Assembly (NCBI GenBank): GCA_041751935.1
Contig: JBGSIA010000098.1
Coordinates: 1-64,000 of the forward strand
Source: JBBSJZ01 sp041751935
GTDB taxonomy: Bacteria; Planctomycetota; Planctomycetia; Pirellulales; Pirellulaceae
Direction of reading: 5' to 3'
Length of the DNA: 64,000 bases
The notes beneath the pieces are model-generated. The model was given only the letters and a program-made list of their open reading frames with translations. It was not told the origin of the DNA and searched no databases. Shown one piece after another: positions 44,941-54,800 of this stretch; positions within the stretch are counted from its first letter, which is position 1, and each line of letters opens with the position of its first letter. A program made the translations under genes and the position numbers.

Positions 44941-45299
44941 AAAGGCCAGAATACCTTCGCGAATCGAGCCACGCCATCAGCAAACAACTTGCAATAGGTG
45001 CCGACATGATGGTCTGGGCGTAACTCGCAGCGGTGTCTGCCAAGCGGAGACACCGACACGCCGATACCATTGTCGCGAAAATGCTCCGGCTTCATCGACC
45101 AAAGGCTATTCAACGATCGGGCGAACAAAAGGTGTAAAAGGTGGGCGGGGTGAACAAAAGGTGAAGGGGGTCGTTTTTGCGAAACGACCCCTTTCTCTTT
45201 TTCCGACTCCCGTATTACAGATATCACCCTTGTTGGCTGGAATATAGTATGGGCTGATGACACTCGCGTTAGTCTTCACGCCCGCTCCAACTGTTCCTG
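44941..45299. other. Divergent intergenic region with repeats and hairpin
   Basis: About 360 bases between the ECF gene (minus) and the protease gene (plus), where both promoters should lie. It contains three AAAAGGTG-type direct repeats (about 45127-45165) and then a strong hairpin (45167-45191). No gene was recognised. Confidence 0.5.
45167..45191 (+). terminator. Orphan terminator-like hairpin
   Basis: GGGGTCGTTT / AAACGACCCC is a perfect 10-bp stem with a 5-base loop, followed by TTTCTCTTTTT on the plus strand. No plus-strand gene ends upstream of it. It may be a terminator for a small RNA, or a REP-like element. Confidence 0.55.
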
Positions 45300-47540
45300 A
45301 TGGTTCATTGGCTCTTTATGACACGAATCACACAAAGTTGGCTAATCGCTGTAGTATCAATCTCAACGACAGCTCTGTTTGCCGCTGATCCTCCGCAGCA
45401 GCCCGCTTCCGTAGCCACTGTCGCTGCTCAGATTCGGCCCAGCTTGGTCACCATTCGAGCTGTTGGCAGAGATAACGACGAGCGTAGTATCGGGACTGGA
45501 TTTGTTATCGATTCTGCGGGCTTGATCGCAACGAATTTTCACGTCATTGGTGACGGCCGTTCGTTTACGGTGCAGCTTGCCGACGATCGGCGATTGAACG
45601 TCGTTGCAGTCGAGGCGTCCGAACGTACCGCCGACTTGGCAGTGATCCGAGTGGACGTTGCGGGTGAGGAGTTACCGTCGCTGAGACTCGCCGAGTCACC
45701 GATCGCGCAAGGAGACGCAGTCATTGCAATGGGAAATCCACTCGGGCTGGAGCGGAGCGTGGTGCAGGGAATCGTTTCTGCGATCAGAGATGTAGAAGGA
45801 CGGGAAATGATTCAGCTCGCTATGCCCATTGAGCCCGGTAACAGCGGCGGGCCGCTGGTGGATATGCGAGGGCATGTGCATGGAATCATCAACATGAAAT
45901 CGGCGATCGACGACAACTTGGCGTTCGCCATCCCTGTGGCTGCGCTGCGTACGCTCGTTGCCGATCCCAATCCGATCGCCATGGAACGTTGGGTTCAGCT
46001 GGCGAGTGTAGATCGCGAACTTTGGCTGCCACTGTTCGGTGCGAACTGGAAACAACGAGGAGGTCAAATAAGTGTTGACGGAACTGGCGTGGGATTTGGC
46101 GGCCGGTCGCTTTGTTTGCGCAAGGACGCTGCCGTTGATGTGCCTTTCGAGCTGGCCGTTTCCGTCAAGTTGGATGATGAATCTGGAGCTGCCGGATTGG
46201 TTTTTCACAGCGACGGCGGCGATCGACATTACGGTTTTTATCCCAGCGGCGGCAAGCTGCGACTTAGCCGGTTCGATGGCCCTAGCGTGTACTCGTGGAA
46301 TGTACTTGCCGAGGTTAGCTCCAACCATTATCTGCCTGGACAGTGGAATGAACTTAAAGTCAGCGTCACAAAAGATCGCCTGAAATGTTATGTCAATGGG
46401 CAACAGGTTATCGAATCCGATGATCAAAAGCTGCGCTCGGGAGCCGTCGGATTGGCAAATTTTCGAGCCACCGAAGCAGAGTTCCGCCGTTTCAGGATCG
46501 GTAACGAATCGGAATTGAAACTATCCGCAGAAAGCCTCTCCTGGCTTGACGAAGTTCGTGAGCAACACCGAGTCCCGGATTTCGATTCCGCCAAACTCGA
46601 AGAATTGGCCCGTGATGGGGACGAGGTCGCGAGCGAGTTGATTCGCCAAGCCAACCAATTGGAGATACAGGCGAAACAGATGCGGACGCTTGCCGCTGAC
46701 GTGCGCGTTGCTGAGGTCGCCCAACGACTGCACGACTTGATGCACACCGATCCGCCGCCGCCAGATCAGTTGCTACGGGCGACACTAGAAATCGCAGCGC
46801 TGGACGATCCGGATCTCGATGTGCAGTACTATCTCCGAAAAGTCACCTCGATGGCTGATGAAGTCCGCAAACAGTTGCAACAGGACGATGCACCTGAGAG
46901 CACGGACGCTGTCGCCCGTCGCGAGGTGCTGGACCGATACTTGTTCCAGCAATCCGGTTTCCATGGCAGTCGAGATGAGTACTACCATCGGGCGAACAGC
47001 CACATGAATCGCGTGATCGATGACCGCGAAGGCTTACCGATCACGCTTACCGTGCTGTACATGGAACTGGCCCGACAGCTGAACCTTGATGTCCGTGGCA
47101 TCGGTTTGCCAGGCCACTTCATTGCCCAACATGTTGTCTCACAGAATCAAGCGTATTGGATTGACGTTTTCGAAGACGCCGTCGAATTGTCCGACACCGA
47201 TATTACACGGATGGTTTTGATGGGGTCAGGGCGACAGCGTACCGACGCTGATACTGAACCACAAAGCAACCTGCAGATCTTAACTCGCGTGCTCAACAAC
47301 TTAATCGGAGCAGCCCAACGCACCGGCGATGTCGAATCGTTGGTACGGTATACCGAGGCGCTGGTTGCCTTGGAACCCAGCTCTGGGCAGTATCGCATGA
47401 TGCGAGTCATCATTCGCCATCAAACGTCGCGAGACAATTTAGCGCTCGACGACCTGCAATGGTTGCTCGACCATCAGCCTGTCGGAATCGACATGGAGGA
47501 AGTGCAGCGCATGAAAGAGTTTCTCGACTCCGAGAAATGA
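45300..47540 (+). CDS. HtrA-like serine protease fused to a LamG-like and a SirB1 transglutaminase-like domain
   Basis: 746 residues; ATG at 45300 or 45318. Signal peptide SWLIAVVSISTTALFAA. Trypsin-like domain with the triad H81 (TNFHVIGDG), D112 (TADLAVIRV) and S182 (PGNSGGPLV), as in DegP/HtrA, but with no PDZ domain. Then a LamG/DUF1080-like beta sandwich (about 240-400: GAAGLVFHSDGGDRHYGFY, WNELKVSVTKDRLKCYVNG). The C-terminal third is a SirB1/transglutaminase-like domain: LDRYLFQQSGFHGSRDEYYHRANSHMNRVIDDREGLPITLTVLYMELARQL, GIGLPGHFIAQHV, and a tail of tetratricopeptide-like helices. Not the typical Cys of transglutaminases, as in most SirB1 proteins. Probably periplasmic protein quality control or processing. 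Confidence 0.85.
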   Translation: MVHWLFMTRITQSWLIAVVSISTTALFAADPPQQPASVATVAAQIRPSLVTIRAVGRDNDERSIGTGFVIDSAGLIATNFHVIGDGRSFTVQLADDRRLNVVAVEASERTADLAVIRVDVAGEELPSLRLAESPIAQGDAVIAMGNPLGLERSVVQGIVSAIRDVEGREMIQLAMPIEPGNSGGPLVDMRGHVHGIINMKSAIDDNLAFAIPVAALRTLVADPNPIAMERWVQLASVDRELWLPLFGANWKQRGGQISVDGTGVGFGGRSLCLRKDAAVDVPFELAVSVKLDDESGAAGLVFHSDGGDRHYGFYPSGGKLRLSRFDGPSVYSWNVLAEVSSNHYLPGQWNELKVSVTKDRLKCYVNGQQVIESDDQKLRSGAVGLANFRATEAEFRRFRIGNESELKLSAESLSWLDEVREQHRVPDFDSAKLEELARDGDEVASELIRQANQLEIQAKQMRTLAADVRVAEVAQRLHDLMHTDPPPPDQLLRATLEIAALDDPDLDVQYYLRKVTSMADEVRKQLQQDDAPESTDAVARREVLDRYLFQQSGFHGSRDEYYHRANSHMNRVIDDREGLPITLTVLYMELARQLNLDVRGIGLPGHFIAQHVVSQNQAYWIDVFEDAVELSDTDITRMVLMGSGRQRTDADTEPQSNLQILTRVLNNLIGAAQRTGDVESLVRYTEALVALEPSSGQYRMMRVIIRHQTSRDNLALDDLQWLLDHQPVGIDMEEVQRMKEFLDSEK

Positions 47541-47544
47541 AACG

Positions 47545-47576
47545 AGTCCCCAGTCGCAAAGGCGACTGGGGGCTCA
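47545..47576. terminator. Bidirectional terminator between protease and lipoprotein genes
   Basis: GAGTCCCCAGTCGC / GCGACTGGGGGCTC form a 14-bp stem with one G-U pair and an AAAG loop. It lies 5 bases after the protease stop and 12 bases beyond the minus-strand lipoprotein stop. It probably serves both convergent genes. Confidence 0.75.
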
Positions 47577-47587
47577 GGCGGTTTGGA

Positions 47588-47818
47588 TTAAACCTTCTCT
47601 GCGGCAGCTCGCGGAGCAACTTCCTGTTCGATATTTGGCTCTTCAGAGTTGGTATTCTTGAGGTCAGGGTTCTCGTCGAGATACCGCTGCGTTGCTTCTT
47701 GATCAGCAACGGCAGCCGCCTCTGGCTCTCCGCAGCCTGTGAGTGCAATGGCACCAACCGAAAGGCCCAAACAAAGCGTCAGCCGACTAAGTAAGCGAAC
47801 TGGGTGAAATGGTTTCAT
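47588..47818 (-). CDS. Small lipoprotein downstream of the second DUF1559 gene
   Basis: 76 residues. Signal LTLCLGLSVGAIALTGCGE with lipobox ALTGC. The mature part is short, acidic and low-complexity (EATQRYLDENPDLKN). Although the sequence differs from the lipoprotein at 12886, it has the same size, lipobox and position just after a DUF1559 gene. The pairing may reflect an anchor or assembly factor for the pseudopilin-like protein. Confidence 0.75.
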   Translation of the reverse strand: MKPFHPVRLLSRLTLCLGLSVGAIALTGCGEPEAAAVADQEATQRYLDENPDLKNTNSEEPNIEQEVAPRAAAEKV

Positions 47819-47845
47819 TCCGTGTTTCCTTGAGAGTTGAAAGAA

Positions 47846-47880
47846 AGCACGCTCGTCGACTGAAGTATCGAGAGCGTGCT
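47846..47880 (-). terminator. Hairpin between the second DUF1559 and lipoprotein genes
   Basis: AGCACGCTC / GAGCGTGCT make a perfect 9-bp stem with a 17-base loop. It lies between the two genes on the minus strand. It parallels the hairpin at 12771-12804 in the other DUF1559 locus and may act as an attenuator or mRNA stabiliser. Confidence 0.55.
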
Positions 47881-47926
47881 GTAGTAGTTAAGTTCGTTGA
47901 CTATTATTAGAAATTGATAAACGATT

Positions 47927-49159
47927 CTAGAAAGTGGCCGATATCGTTTCGCTTGCTGCACGTGTGCCTAGCGATCCCCACAAACCAAACGGACTCTTGG
48001 AGCCTTCTGGTACCGGGCTTCCTTGATAGACCTGGGCGCTCGTGCTATCGCCGGCCTCGATCGAGTCGGTAATGAACTTAACCGCCCCGTCGCCCATCAG
48101 AATGTGACAGCCACCTTGGTGACGGCTGCCTGGAGGTGCAATGGCGGAATTTCCGTGATACGTACCATTGTTAGCGATACAAAATTCGCTGTTTGGCGGC
48201 AATATCGTATTGAACTGTCCGTAAAGCGGTCGACCTGCGGCCCACTTGTATCCACGACGTTGCTCAGCATTTCCAACAGTTGTTCCTGAACCCCAGAAAT
48301 TAGGTCGGTTCGGATCGAGCAGGGTTCTGCACGATGTCGCATTTCCCGCCATCCGCAAAATTTGACCAGAACCTGAATCAGTGCCAGCAGCCGTGGTTTG
48401 CTTTGCAAGTGTACGACTATCGGAATCACCCAAGTCCGTCGGGATTTCACCCATGCAGAACGTGTTGGCCAAACCGTCAAGCGTGTCGCGGAAAGCTGTC
48501 TTCTGACGCGGTGTGAACATTCCGCGACAGGAGGAGCGAGCCAACTCGCCGAGGTTTGCCGGGTTGACGCGGTTACTGTCGTCACGTGCATAGCCCCAAT
48601 TGCTTAAGTAGCAAGAATCGCCGGAGCAGGCGACATAGTTGGTGCGACCGGCAGAAGGCAAGCCCACACCTGGATCGCTGGGGCATCGCAGCCCAGGAAT
48701 CTCGGTCAACCAAGGCTCATAACGCGACGCCGCATGATGGCTGATCTGCATCAACGCATTCCCGCCCATCGATTGCCACATATTAGTCGTGACGGGGTCA
48801 CGTAGTGGATTGGAAATTTGTTCCCAAATCGCCTGCTGCTCCATGAACGGCATTAAGCCAACCAAAATGCTCAACTCCTGGCGATTGTGGCCCGTGGGAG
48901 CAAGCAAACCGGCGGCATCGGTTGCCGCGCCAATGTATCGATTGGTGCCACCCATCAACTCCGGCAGTTGGTCGTAAGCCGCATGATAATTGTGAACCGC
49001 GAGGCCCAATTGCTTAAAATTATTGCTGCAACTCATTCGACGGGCAGCTTCGCGAGCAGCCTGGACAGCGGGTAAGAGCAACCCCACCAAAACGCCAATG
49101 ATGGCGATAACAACCAGCAGTTCCACCAACGTGAAGCCGCGACGGACGGAACGTTTCAT
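47927..49159 (-). CDS. DUF1559 pseudopilin-like protein
   Basis: 410 residues. The ATG at 49159 (MKRSVRRGFTLVELLVVIAI) has AAGGA about 10 bases upstream. Pilin-type signal (G/FTLVE), MSCSNNFKQLGLAVHNYH, and the C-terminal HQGGCHILMGDGAVKFITDSIEAGD. It is clearly paralogous to the protein at 11484 (about the same length, shared ends) but on the opposite strand and unlinked. It has 281 bases of upstream region with no gene. The mature part contains the hydrophobic helix for membrane insertion or fibre packing. Confidence 0.92.
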   Translation of the reverse strand: MKRSVRRGFTLVELLVVIAIIGVLVGLLLPAVQAAREAARRMSCSNNFKQLGLAVHNYHAAYDQLPELMGGTNRYIGAATDAAGLLAPTGHNRQELSILVGLMPFMEQQAIWEQISNPLRDPVTTNMWQSMGGNALMQISHHAASRYEPWLTEIPGLRCPSDPGVGLPSAGRTNYVACSGDSCYLSNWGYARDDSNRVNPANLGELARSSCRGMFTPRQKTAFRDTLDGLANTFCMGEIPTDLGDSDSRTLAKQTTAAGTDSGSGQILRMAGNATSCRTLLDPNRPNFWGSGTTVGNAEQRRGYKWAAGRPLYGQFNTILPPNSEFCIANNGTYHGNSAIAPPGSRHQGGCHILMGDGAVKFITDSIEAGDSTSAQVYQGSPVPEGSKSPFGLWGSLGTRAASETISATF

Positions 49160-49488
49160 AACACGAATCCTTGAAAAGATGATGAAAGGGAAACAAAACT
49201 AACTCGAACCATGATAGCCAAAAGAACACGGCAACGTAAACGTATCAGATCGTTACTAGTGTTGGTACACTCCAGAACCTGAGTTACCACGAAATATATC
49301 GGGAAATCCTTCGAATTGTCGGCACTCCAAGTTTGGTGGGTTGTTTGAGGTAATTTTCAGCGTTTATTGGGGTAAACCAGGCGACAGTGCGTACCAATTA
49401 GTGATAGAGCAGTAGGACGAGAATCCGAACGGCGATTTGCGTGTTCAGTAGGCACGACTCCAAAAGGCACAGTGTTATCCTAGGCATA

Positions 49489-50031
49489 ATGGCGTCAGCG
49501 ACAACGAGCGACGAACGATATGAGTCGTTCCTGCGTTATTATTCTCAGGACCAGCAGCGGCTGTTTGCCTACATTCGCTCGTTGGTGTTTAACCATGCTG
49601 ACGCCCAGGACATTTTTCAGCGATGTTGTCTGACTCTTTGGAAAAACTTTGAGCATTTTGATGTCCAGCGCGAGTTTCTGCCGTGGGCCTGTCGGATCGC
49701 ATTTAACGAAGTGCGGAATTTCATGCGAGTCTCCGCCCGCGACCGATTGCGGTTCGATGACGAGCTGTTGGACCAATTGGCGCACCGGCGGGAAGCGGAT
49801 CTCCAGACTCGTGACTCGCGACTGGACGCCCTGCAGTCATGCATTGGCGGTCTCGATTCAGCTGACCGTGAACTGGTTCGGATCGCCTATGACGATCAGT
49901 CGACCGTCGCTGAGTTCGCGAAATCATCCGGAAAGTCGACCCAGACTGTGTACAACCGTTTATGTTCAGTTCGCCAACGGCTGATGGAGTGCATTCAGCG
50001 TAAGCTAGCCGCCGACGAGGGCGCAAAGTGA
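49489..50031 (+). CDS. ECF-family sigma factor of the PSD1/DUF1501 operon
   Basis: 180 residues from the ATG at 49489 (MASATTSDERYESFLRYYSQD); the frame is open from 49441. Region 2: RLFAYIRSLVFNHADAQDIFQRCCLTLWKNFEHFD, FLPWACRIAFNEVRNFMR. Region 4: LDSADRELVRIAYDDQSTVAEFAKSSGKSTQTVYNRLCSVRQRLMECI. This type (Rhodopirellula/Verrucomicrobium ECF family) precedes FecR and planctomycete-cytochrome genes. The stop overlaps the FecR-like GTG by 4 bases. It probably transcribes its own operon. Confidence 0.92.
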   Translation: MASATTSDERYESFLRYYSQDQQRLFAYIRSLVFNHADAQDIFQRCCLTLWKNFEHFDVQREFLPWACRIAFNEVRNFMRVSARDRLRFDDELLDQLAHRREADLQTRDSRLDALQSCIGGLDSADRELVRIAYDDQSTVAEFAKSSGKSTQTVYNRLCSVRQRLMECIQRKLAADEGAK

Positions 50032-51812
50032 GTGGTTACATGGGCCATTTGGATTTGAAACGATTTTACGAGTTGTTGTTCTTGCTCGAACGGGACGAGA
50101 TCTCGGCGCGCGAGTTCTTGCAACTGCAAGAGCTGTTGATCGACAACCCTGCCGCTCAAGACGTTTACTTCCAGTACATCGATGTTTCAATGGAAGTGCC
50201 ATCACTGATCGGCGGTCACGGTGAATCTGCGGTGAACGCACCTAAGTTATCGTCCATCCTGAAGGGCGAGGTTGCTGGGGGCGAAGTTGCTAATCGTGCA
50301 TTGTCCGCAAACGATGTCGCATTGTCGTCGGCCTCTGCTAGCCCAGTCAATTCGCTGTTACCCAGCGTCGGCCGCTGGAGCCGTATCGTGCTGGCGATCG
50401 CTGCTTCGTTTGCATTGATCGTCGGTTCGATTCGGTACCTCCGAAACGACAATGCAGAGATTTCTTTTAATCAAAACGCCACTATAAACGCGGATGAGTC
50501 CGTCACTCTAGCACCGACGATGGCTCCTCCGAGCGTGATTGTCCTGCAATCCGCTGGAGCGATGCTGTTTCGCGATACCGTGCCAGCGATCGGCGGATCG
50601 CTGGCGTATCATCGCCAGTACGCTTTATCCCAAGGCATGCTCAAGCTGAGGTTTCCCAGTGGCGCCGAAGTTGTTTTGACAGCACCCAGCGTGGTCGAGA
50701 TCGAGGGTGAGAATAATTTGGCCGTGAAGGTAGGATCGTGCAGTGTGTACGCACCGCCCGGTGCAGAAGGTTTTCGTGTGAATACGCCCAAGTCGGAAGT
50801 CGTTGATTTGGGGACTCGGTTCGCCGTTCGTGTCAATGAGGCGGGCGAGACCGATGTGCATGTTGTTGAGGGTGCTGCCGAGGTCCGTGAAATTGGGCGT
50901 CAAGAATCCGTTGTGACACTCCGAGATCATCAGTCACGTCGTTTTGGTAGTGACGGGGCCAGTCCCTCGATGCCGCTTGAGTTCCAAGCGGAGAGCTATT
51001 TGAGTCAGCTTCCCGATCGCGTTGTCAGCTACGAAGCAATGCCAGCCGAGGACATTCACGTATCGCAGTTGGTAAGTGTCGACGTTCAGCGTGGCGGAAG
51101 CATTCGAACTTATCGAGTCGATGAGTTGATCGGAGTCGAGCTGATTCATTTCCATGCAGTGGCCAATTCATCCAACGTGGTTGACGCCATCGGTAGCGAT
51201 CTTAGTGGCACGGGTATCGCGGACCGTCTTTCAGTAGTGGAAAACGACTCGCTATTAAATTCCGGCGTCATCAATCCTGGTGGTGCAAAGACTGCACTCG
51301 TTCAAGATCCCATCTTGGAAAATGGCGACACGATTGCCGAAGCGACTGCTGGCAGTGGTCAATCGACACCCGGCATGGCGTTTCGGTTTCGACAGCCCGT
51401 GGTGAATGGACCTGGTCCAGATTTGGTGCTGTTTGAGATGCAATCGGTTGCTGATCCAGTAGAAGGCGATAGCTTTCACATCAGTCCACTGCGATTTGCC
51501 GACGGTCTCCACAGCTTCACGGTTCGCAAGTTTGATATTCACATGCTATCGGCCGAAGCAAAGTCGTTGGCCGTATTTGATCAATACCGATTCAATCATC
51601 CCCCGCGTTCTGTGTCGATGCTCCAGTCCAATGATTTTCGTTGGGCTCGACCGCCTCTGCGATTTTTCGGACTCGCCATCGGGATCGACTTGACTGAATT
51701 GGGATATGCCGCGGGTGCCAAAGTGGACGGATTGTTTTTGCAGGACGCTGACGATGACGGCCATCAAGTGGACCCAGTATTGATTGCGGGACTACCAGAG
51801 GTGAAAGAATGA
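50028..51812 (+). CDS. FecR-domain transmembrane regulator
   Basis: 594 residues, GTG start coupled to the sigma gene (GTGA). An N-terminal cytoplasmic part (YMGHLDLKRFYELLFLLERDEI.., probably binds the sigma factor) is followed by a membrane helix IVLAIAASFALIVGSIRYL (about 120-138). A FecR domain follows (about 190-310: YALSQGMLKLRFPSGAEVVLTAPS, RVNTPKSEVVDLGTRFAVRVNEAGETDVHVVEGAAEV). The C-terminal part is beta-rich, with no family recognised (DLVLFEMQSVADP, ADGLHSFTV, FFGLAIGIDLTELGYAAGAKVDG). It is likely an anti-sigma factor with a periplasmic sensory half, and overlaps the next gene by 4 bases. Confidence 0.85.
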   Translation: MSGYMGHLDLKRFYELLFLLERDEISAREFLQLQELLIDNPAAQDVYFQYIDVSMEVPSLIGGHGESAVNAPKLSSILKGEVAGGEVANRALSANDVALSSASASPVNSLLPSVGRWSRIVLAIAASFALIVGSIRYLRNDNAEISFNQNATINADESVTLAPTMAPPSVIVLQSAGAMLFRDTVPAIGGSLAYHRQYALSQGMLKLRFPSGAEVVLTAPSVVEIEGENNLAVKVGSCSVYAPPGAEGFRVNTPKSEVVDLGTRFAVRVNEAGETDVHVVEGAAEVREIGRQESVVTLRDHQSRRFGSDGASPSMPLEFQAESYLSQLPDRVVSYEAMPAEDIHVSQLVSVDVQRGGSIRTYRVDELIGVELIHFHAVANSSNVVDAIGSDLSGTGIADRLSVVENDSLLNSGVINPGGAKTALVQDPILENGDTIAEATAGSGQSTPGMAFRFRQPVVNGPGPDLVLFEMQSVADPVEGDSFHISPLRFADGLHSFTVRKFDIHMLSAEAKSLAVFDQYRFNHPPRSVSMLQSNDFRWARPPLRFFGLAIGIDLTELGYAAGAKVDGLFLQDADDDGHQVDPVLIAGLPEVKE

Positions 51813-54800
51813 GATTACTGAAACTCGTATGTGTGATATGTGTAGCGAGCACCACGTTTGCCGCTGACGCTTCACCGGAGCAAGCGAAGTTCTTCGAAAA
51901 CGAAGTGCGGCCGTTGCTCGCCGAAAAGTGTTATAGCTGTCATGGTGGCGACGAACAGAAAGGCGACTTGAGACTCGATTCACTCGCCACGCTGCTTTCC
52001 GGCGGCGAATCTGGCGCCGCGATTGTGCCTGGAAAGCCCGAAGAAAGTTTGCTGATCGAAGCAATCAACTACGAGTCACTGGAGATGCCGCCAGACGAAA
52101 AATTGCCCGACAATCAGATCGCGATTCTGACTCGCTGGGTCGCGATGGGCGCGCCATGGCCCGGAGCAAACCCCAACACGCCCGTTCGTGAGCGAGAGTT
52201 GTTCGACGACGAAGATCGTTCGTGGTGGGCAATCCAACCTGTTAAACCGCCATCGATCCCAGATCCCGCACCGCCGTTTGCTCAATGGCCGCGAAACGAA
52301 ATCGATTGCTTTATCGCTGAATCACTTACCAGCCAAGGTCTAACGCCTGCACCGGAGGCCGATAAACTGTCGCTCGTGCGACGATTGTACCTTGATGTAG
52401 TTGGATTGCCGCCGACACCCGAGGAAGTTGCGTCTTTCTTGAACGACACATCGCTAAACGCCTACGAGAGTCTTGTGGATCGATTGCTTGACTCGAAGGG
52501 CTACGGCGAGCGAGCGGCCCGAGCATGGCTGGACTTAGTGCGGTACGCCGACAGCGATGGTTACCGCGCCGATGCCTATCGTCCCGACGCATTCCGCTAT
52601 CGCGATTACGTTATCCAATCGTTCAACGAGGACAAACCGTACGACCGGTTTGTTCAAGAACAAATCGCGGGTGACGAGATGTTTCCTGACAGCCTGGAAG
52701 CACAAGTTGCCTTGGGATACTTGCGACACTGGGTCTACGAATGGAACATTCGTGACGCGAGGACTCAGTGGACAACGATCATCGACGACGTCACCGACAC
52801 AACGGCCGACGTGTTCCTTGGTCTGGGGTTACAATGTGCGAAATGCCATAACCACAAGTTCGACCCGTTGCTGCAAAAAGATTATCTGCGTCTGCAGGCG
52901 TATTTCGCGCCGCTGATGCCTCGCGAAATTGACGTCGCCGAATCAGACGAACTTGCGGACTACCAAACTAAGTTGCAAGTCTGGAAAGATAAGACAGCGG
53001 ATATCCAAGCTAAAATTGATGCGATCGAGCAACCTTACCGAGACAAGTATCGCGACATCGCAATCGATCGCTTTCCAGATGATTTGAAACAAATCGCTCG
53101 TAAGCCACCGCCCGAACGTTCGCCACACGAAGAGCAACTGGCTTACTTGGTGCAACTGCAGGTGCAGTACGAGCATGACCGTTTGGACAGTCATATCTCC
53201 GCCAAGGACAAAGAAAAACTGATTGAGCTGCGTCGCGAGTTGAAGGAGTTTGACTCGATCAAACCAAAACGTTTACCACAGGCCATGGTGGTGACGGATG
53301 TTAGCGCGGTTGCTCCAGAAACGGTGATGCCGAAACGCAAAAGCGAAATCATTGAGCCCGGCGTCCCGTCAATTCTCGACGCGAACCCGATGCCGATCGA
53401 TGCATCGCCCTCTAGCAAAACGACAGGCCGACGCACAGCATTGGCGAAATGGATCACCGATCCAGCTAACCCGCTATCGACTCGCGTGATGGCAAATCGT
53501 GTTTGGCAAAGCCACTTTGGCAGAGGACTGGCTGAGAACCCCAGCGATTTCGGTCGGCTTGGTGGCCAGCCAAGTCATCCTGAGTTGCTCGATTGGTTAT
53601 CGGTTGAGCTCGTCAATAACGGCTGGAGCTTGAAGACCTTGCATCGGAAGGTTCTGCTTTCAGCGACATACCGCCAATCGACCGAGCATCCCCAATTCGC
53701 AAACTTTCAACAGATCGATCCTGCGAATACGTATTACTGGCGACGTGACACGATGCGGCTGAGTGCGGAGCAGATCCGTGATTCGCTGCTCAGCGTGACA
53801 GGAGAGCTGAAGGATTGTGTCGGAGGTCCAGGCAAACTTGCCGACTCGGATTGTCGGACCATTTACACGCGAGTGATGCGCAACTCGCCCGATGAGTTGC
53901 TCGATAGTTTTGATCTGCCTCAGTTCTTCTCTAGTAACTCCACGCGAAATACGACGACGACTCCCGTGCAATCGTTGTTGATGATCAATAGTGACCGGAT
54001 GCTTGGTTACGCACGCCGGATGGCGGCGCGCGTACAAAGCAATTCGAGTGATTTGAAGGACCAGGTACAGTTTGCTTGGCAGTGTGTTTATGGTCGGACG
54101 CCCACGCCGGATGAGATTGCGGGGTCGCTCCGGTTTGTCGATCAACTTCGTGCTGAGGTCGCAGCCGACGATGTTCAAACAAAAGACGGACTGATCGAGA
54201 CAGCCAAACTGCCTTACCGAGATGGGCAATCGATCAAGTTCGATGTCAATGAGTCCGCGTTACAGCTATCCGTGCCTGCACATCAGTCGTTTGCTGTGGC
54301 GGACTTTACGATCGAGACTTTCTTTCAACTTCGCTCGATTGCAAAAACCGGTGCCGTGCGGACTCTGGTTAGCAACTGGAACGGCAGTTATCAAACCTCT
54401 GGTTGGCGTCTCGGTGTCACTGGCGCCGGATCACGACGTAAGCCGCAGACACTGGTGCTGCAAATGGTTGGCAAGAAAGCTAACGCCCAACTCGCCGAAG
54501 CAGCGATCTTTTCCGACCAACACATACAGATCAACACTCCCTATTACGCTTCGGCAAGTTTTCGGCTGCCGCGAGATGGTGCACCGGGAACCGTCACTTT
54601 CTACTTGAAGGATTTATCCAACGATGACGAACCGTTGCAAGTTGCCGAGATCCCACATGACCTCATCGGCGGCTTCGATAACGACCTGCCGCTGACGCTT
54701 GGATCTCAAAGTGGTAAAGATGTCCAGACCTTTGATGGGTTGATTGACGACGTACGGTTCGTGGCTAAGGCATTGACCGTTGATGAGATCCTACAAACCG

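Noticed and set aside
45121..45166. CRISPR-like repeats
   Set aside because: The AAAAGGTG units are short, irregularly spaced and have no spacers of constant length.
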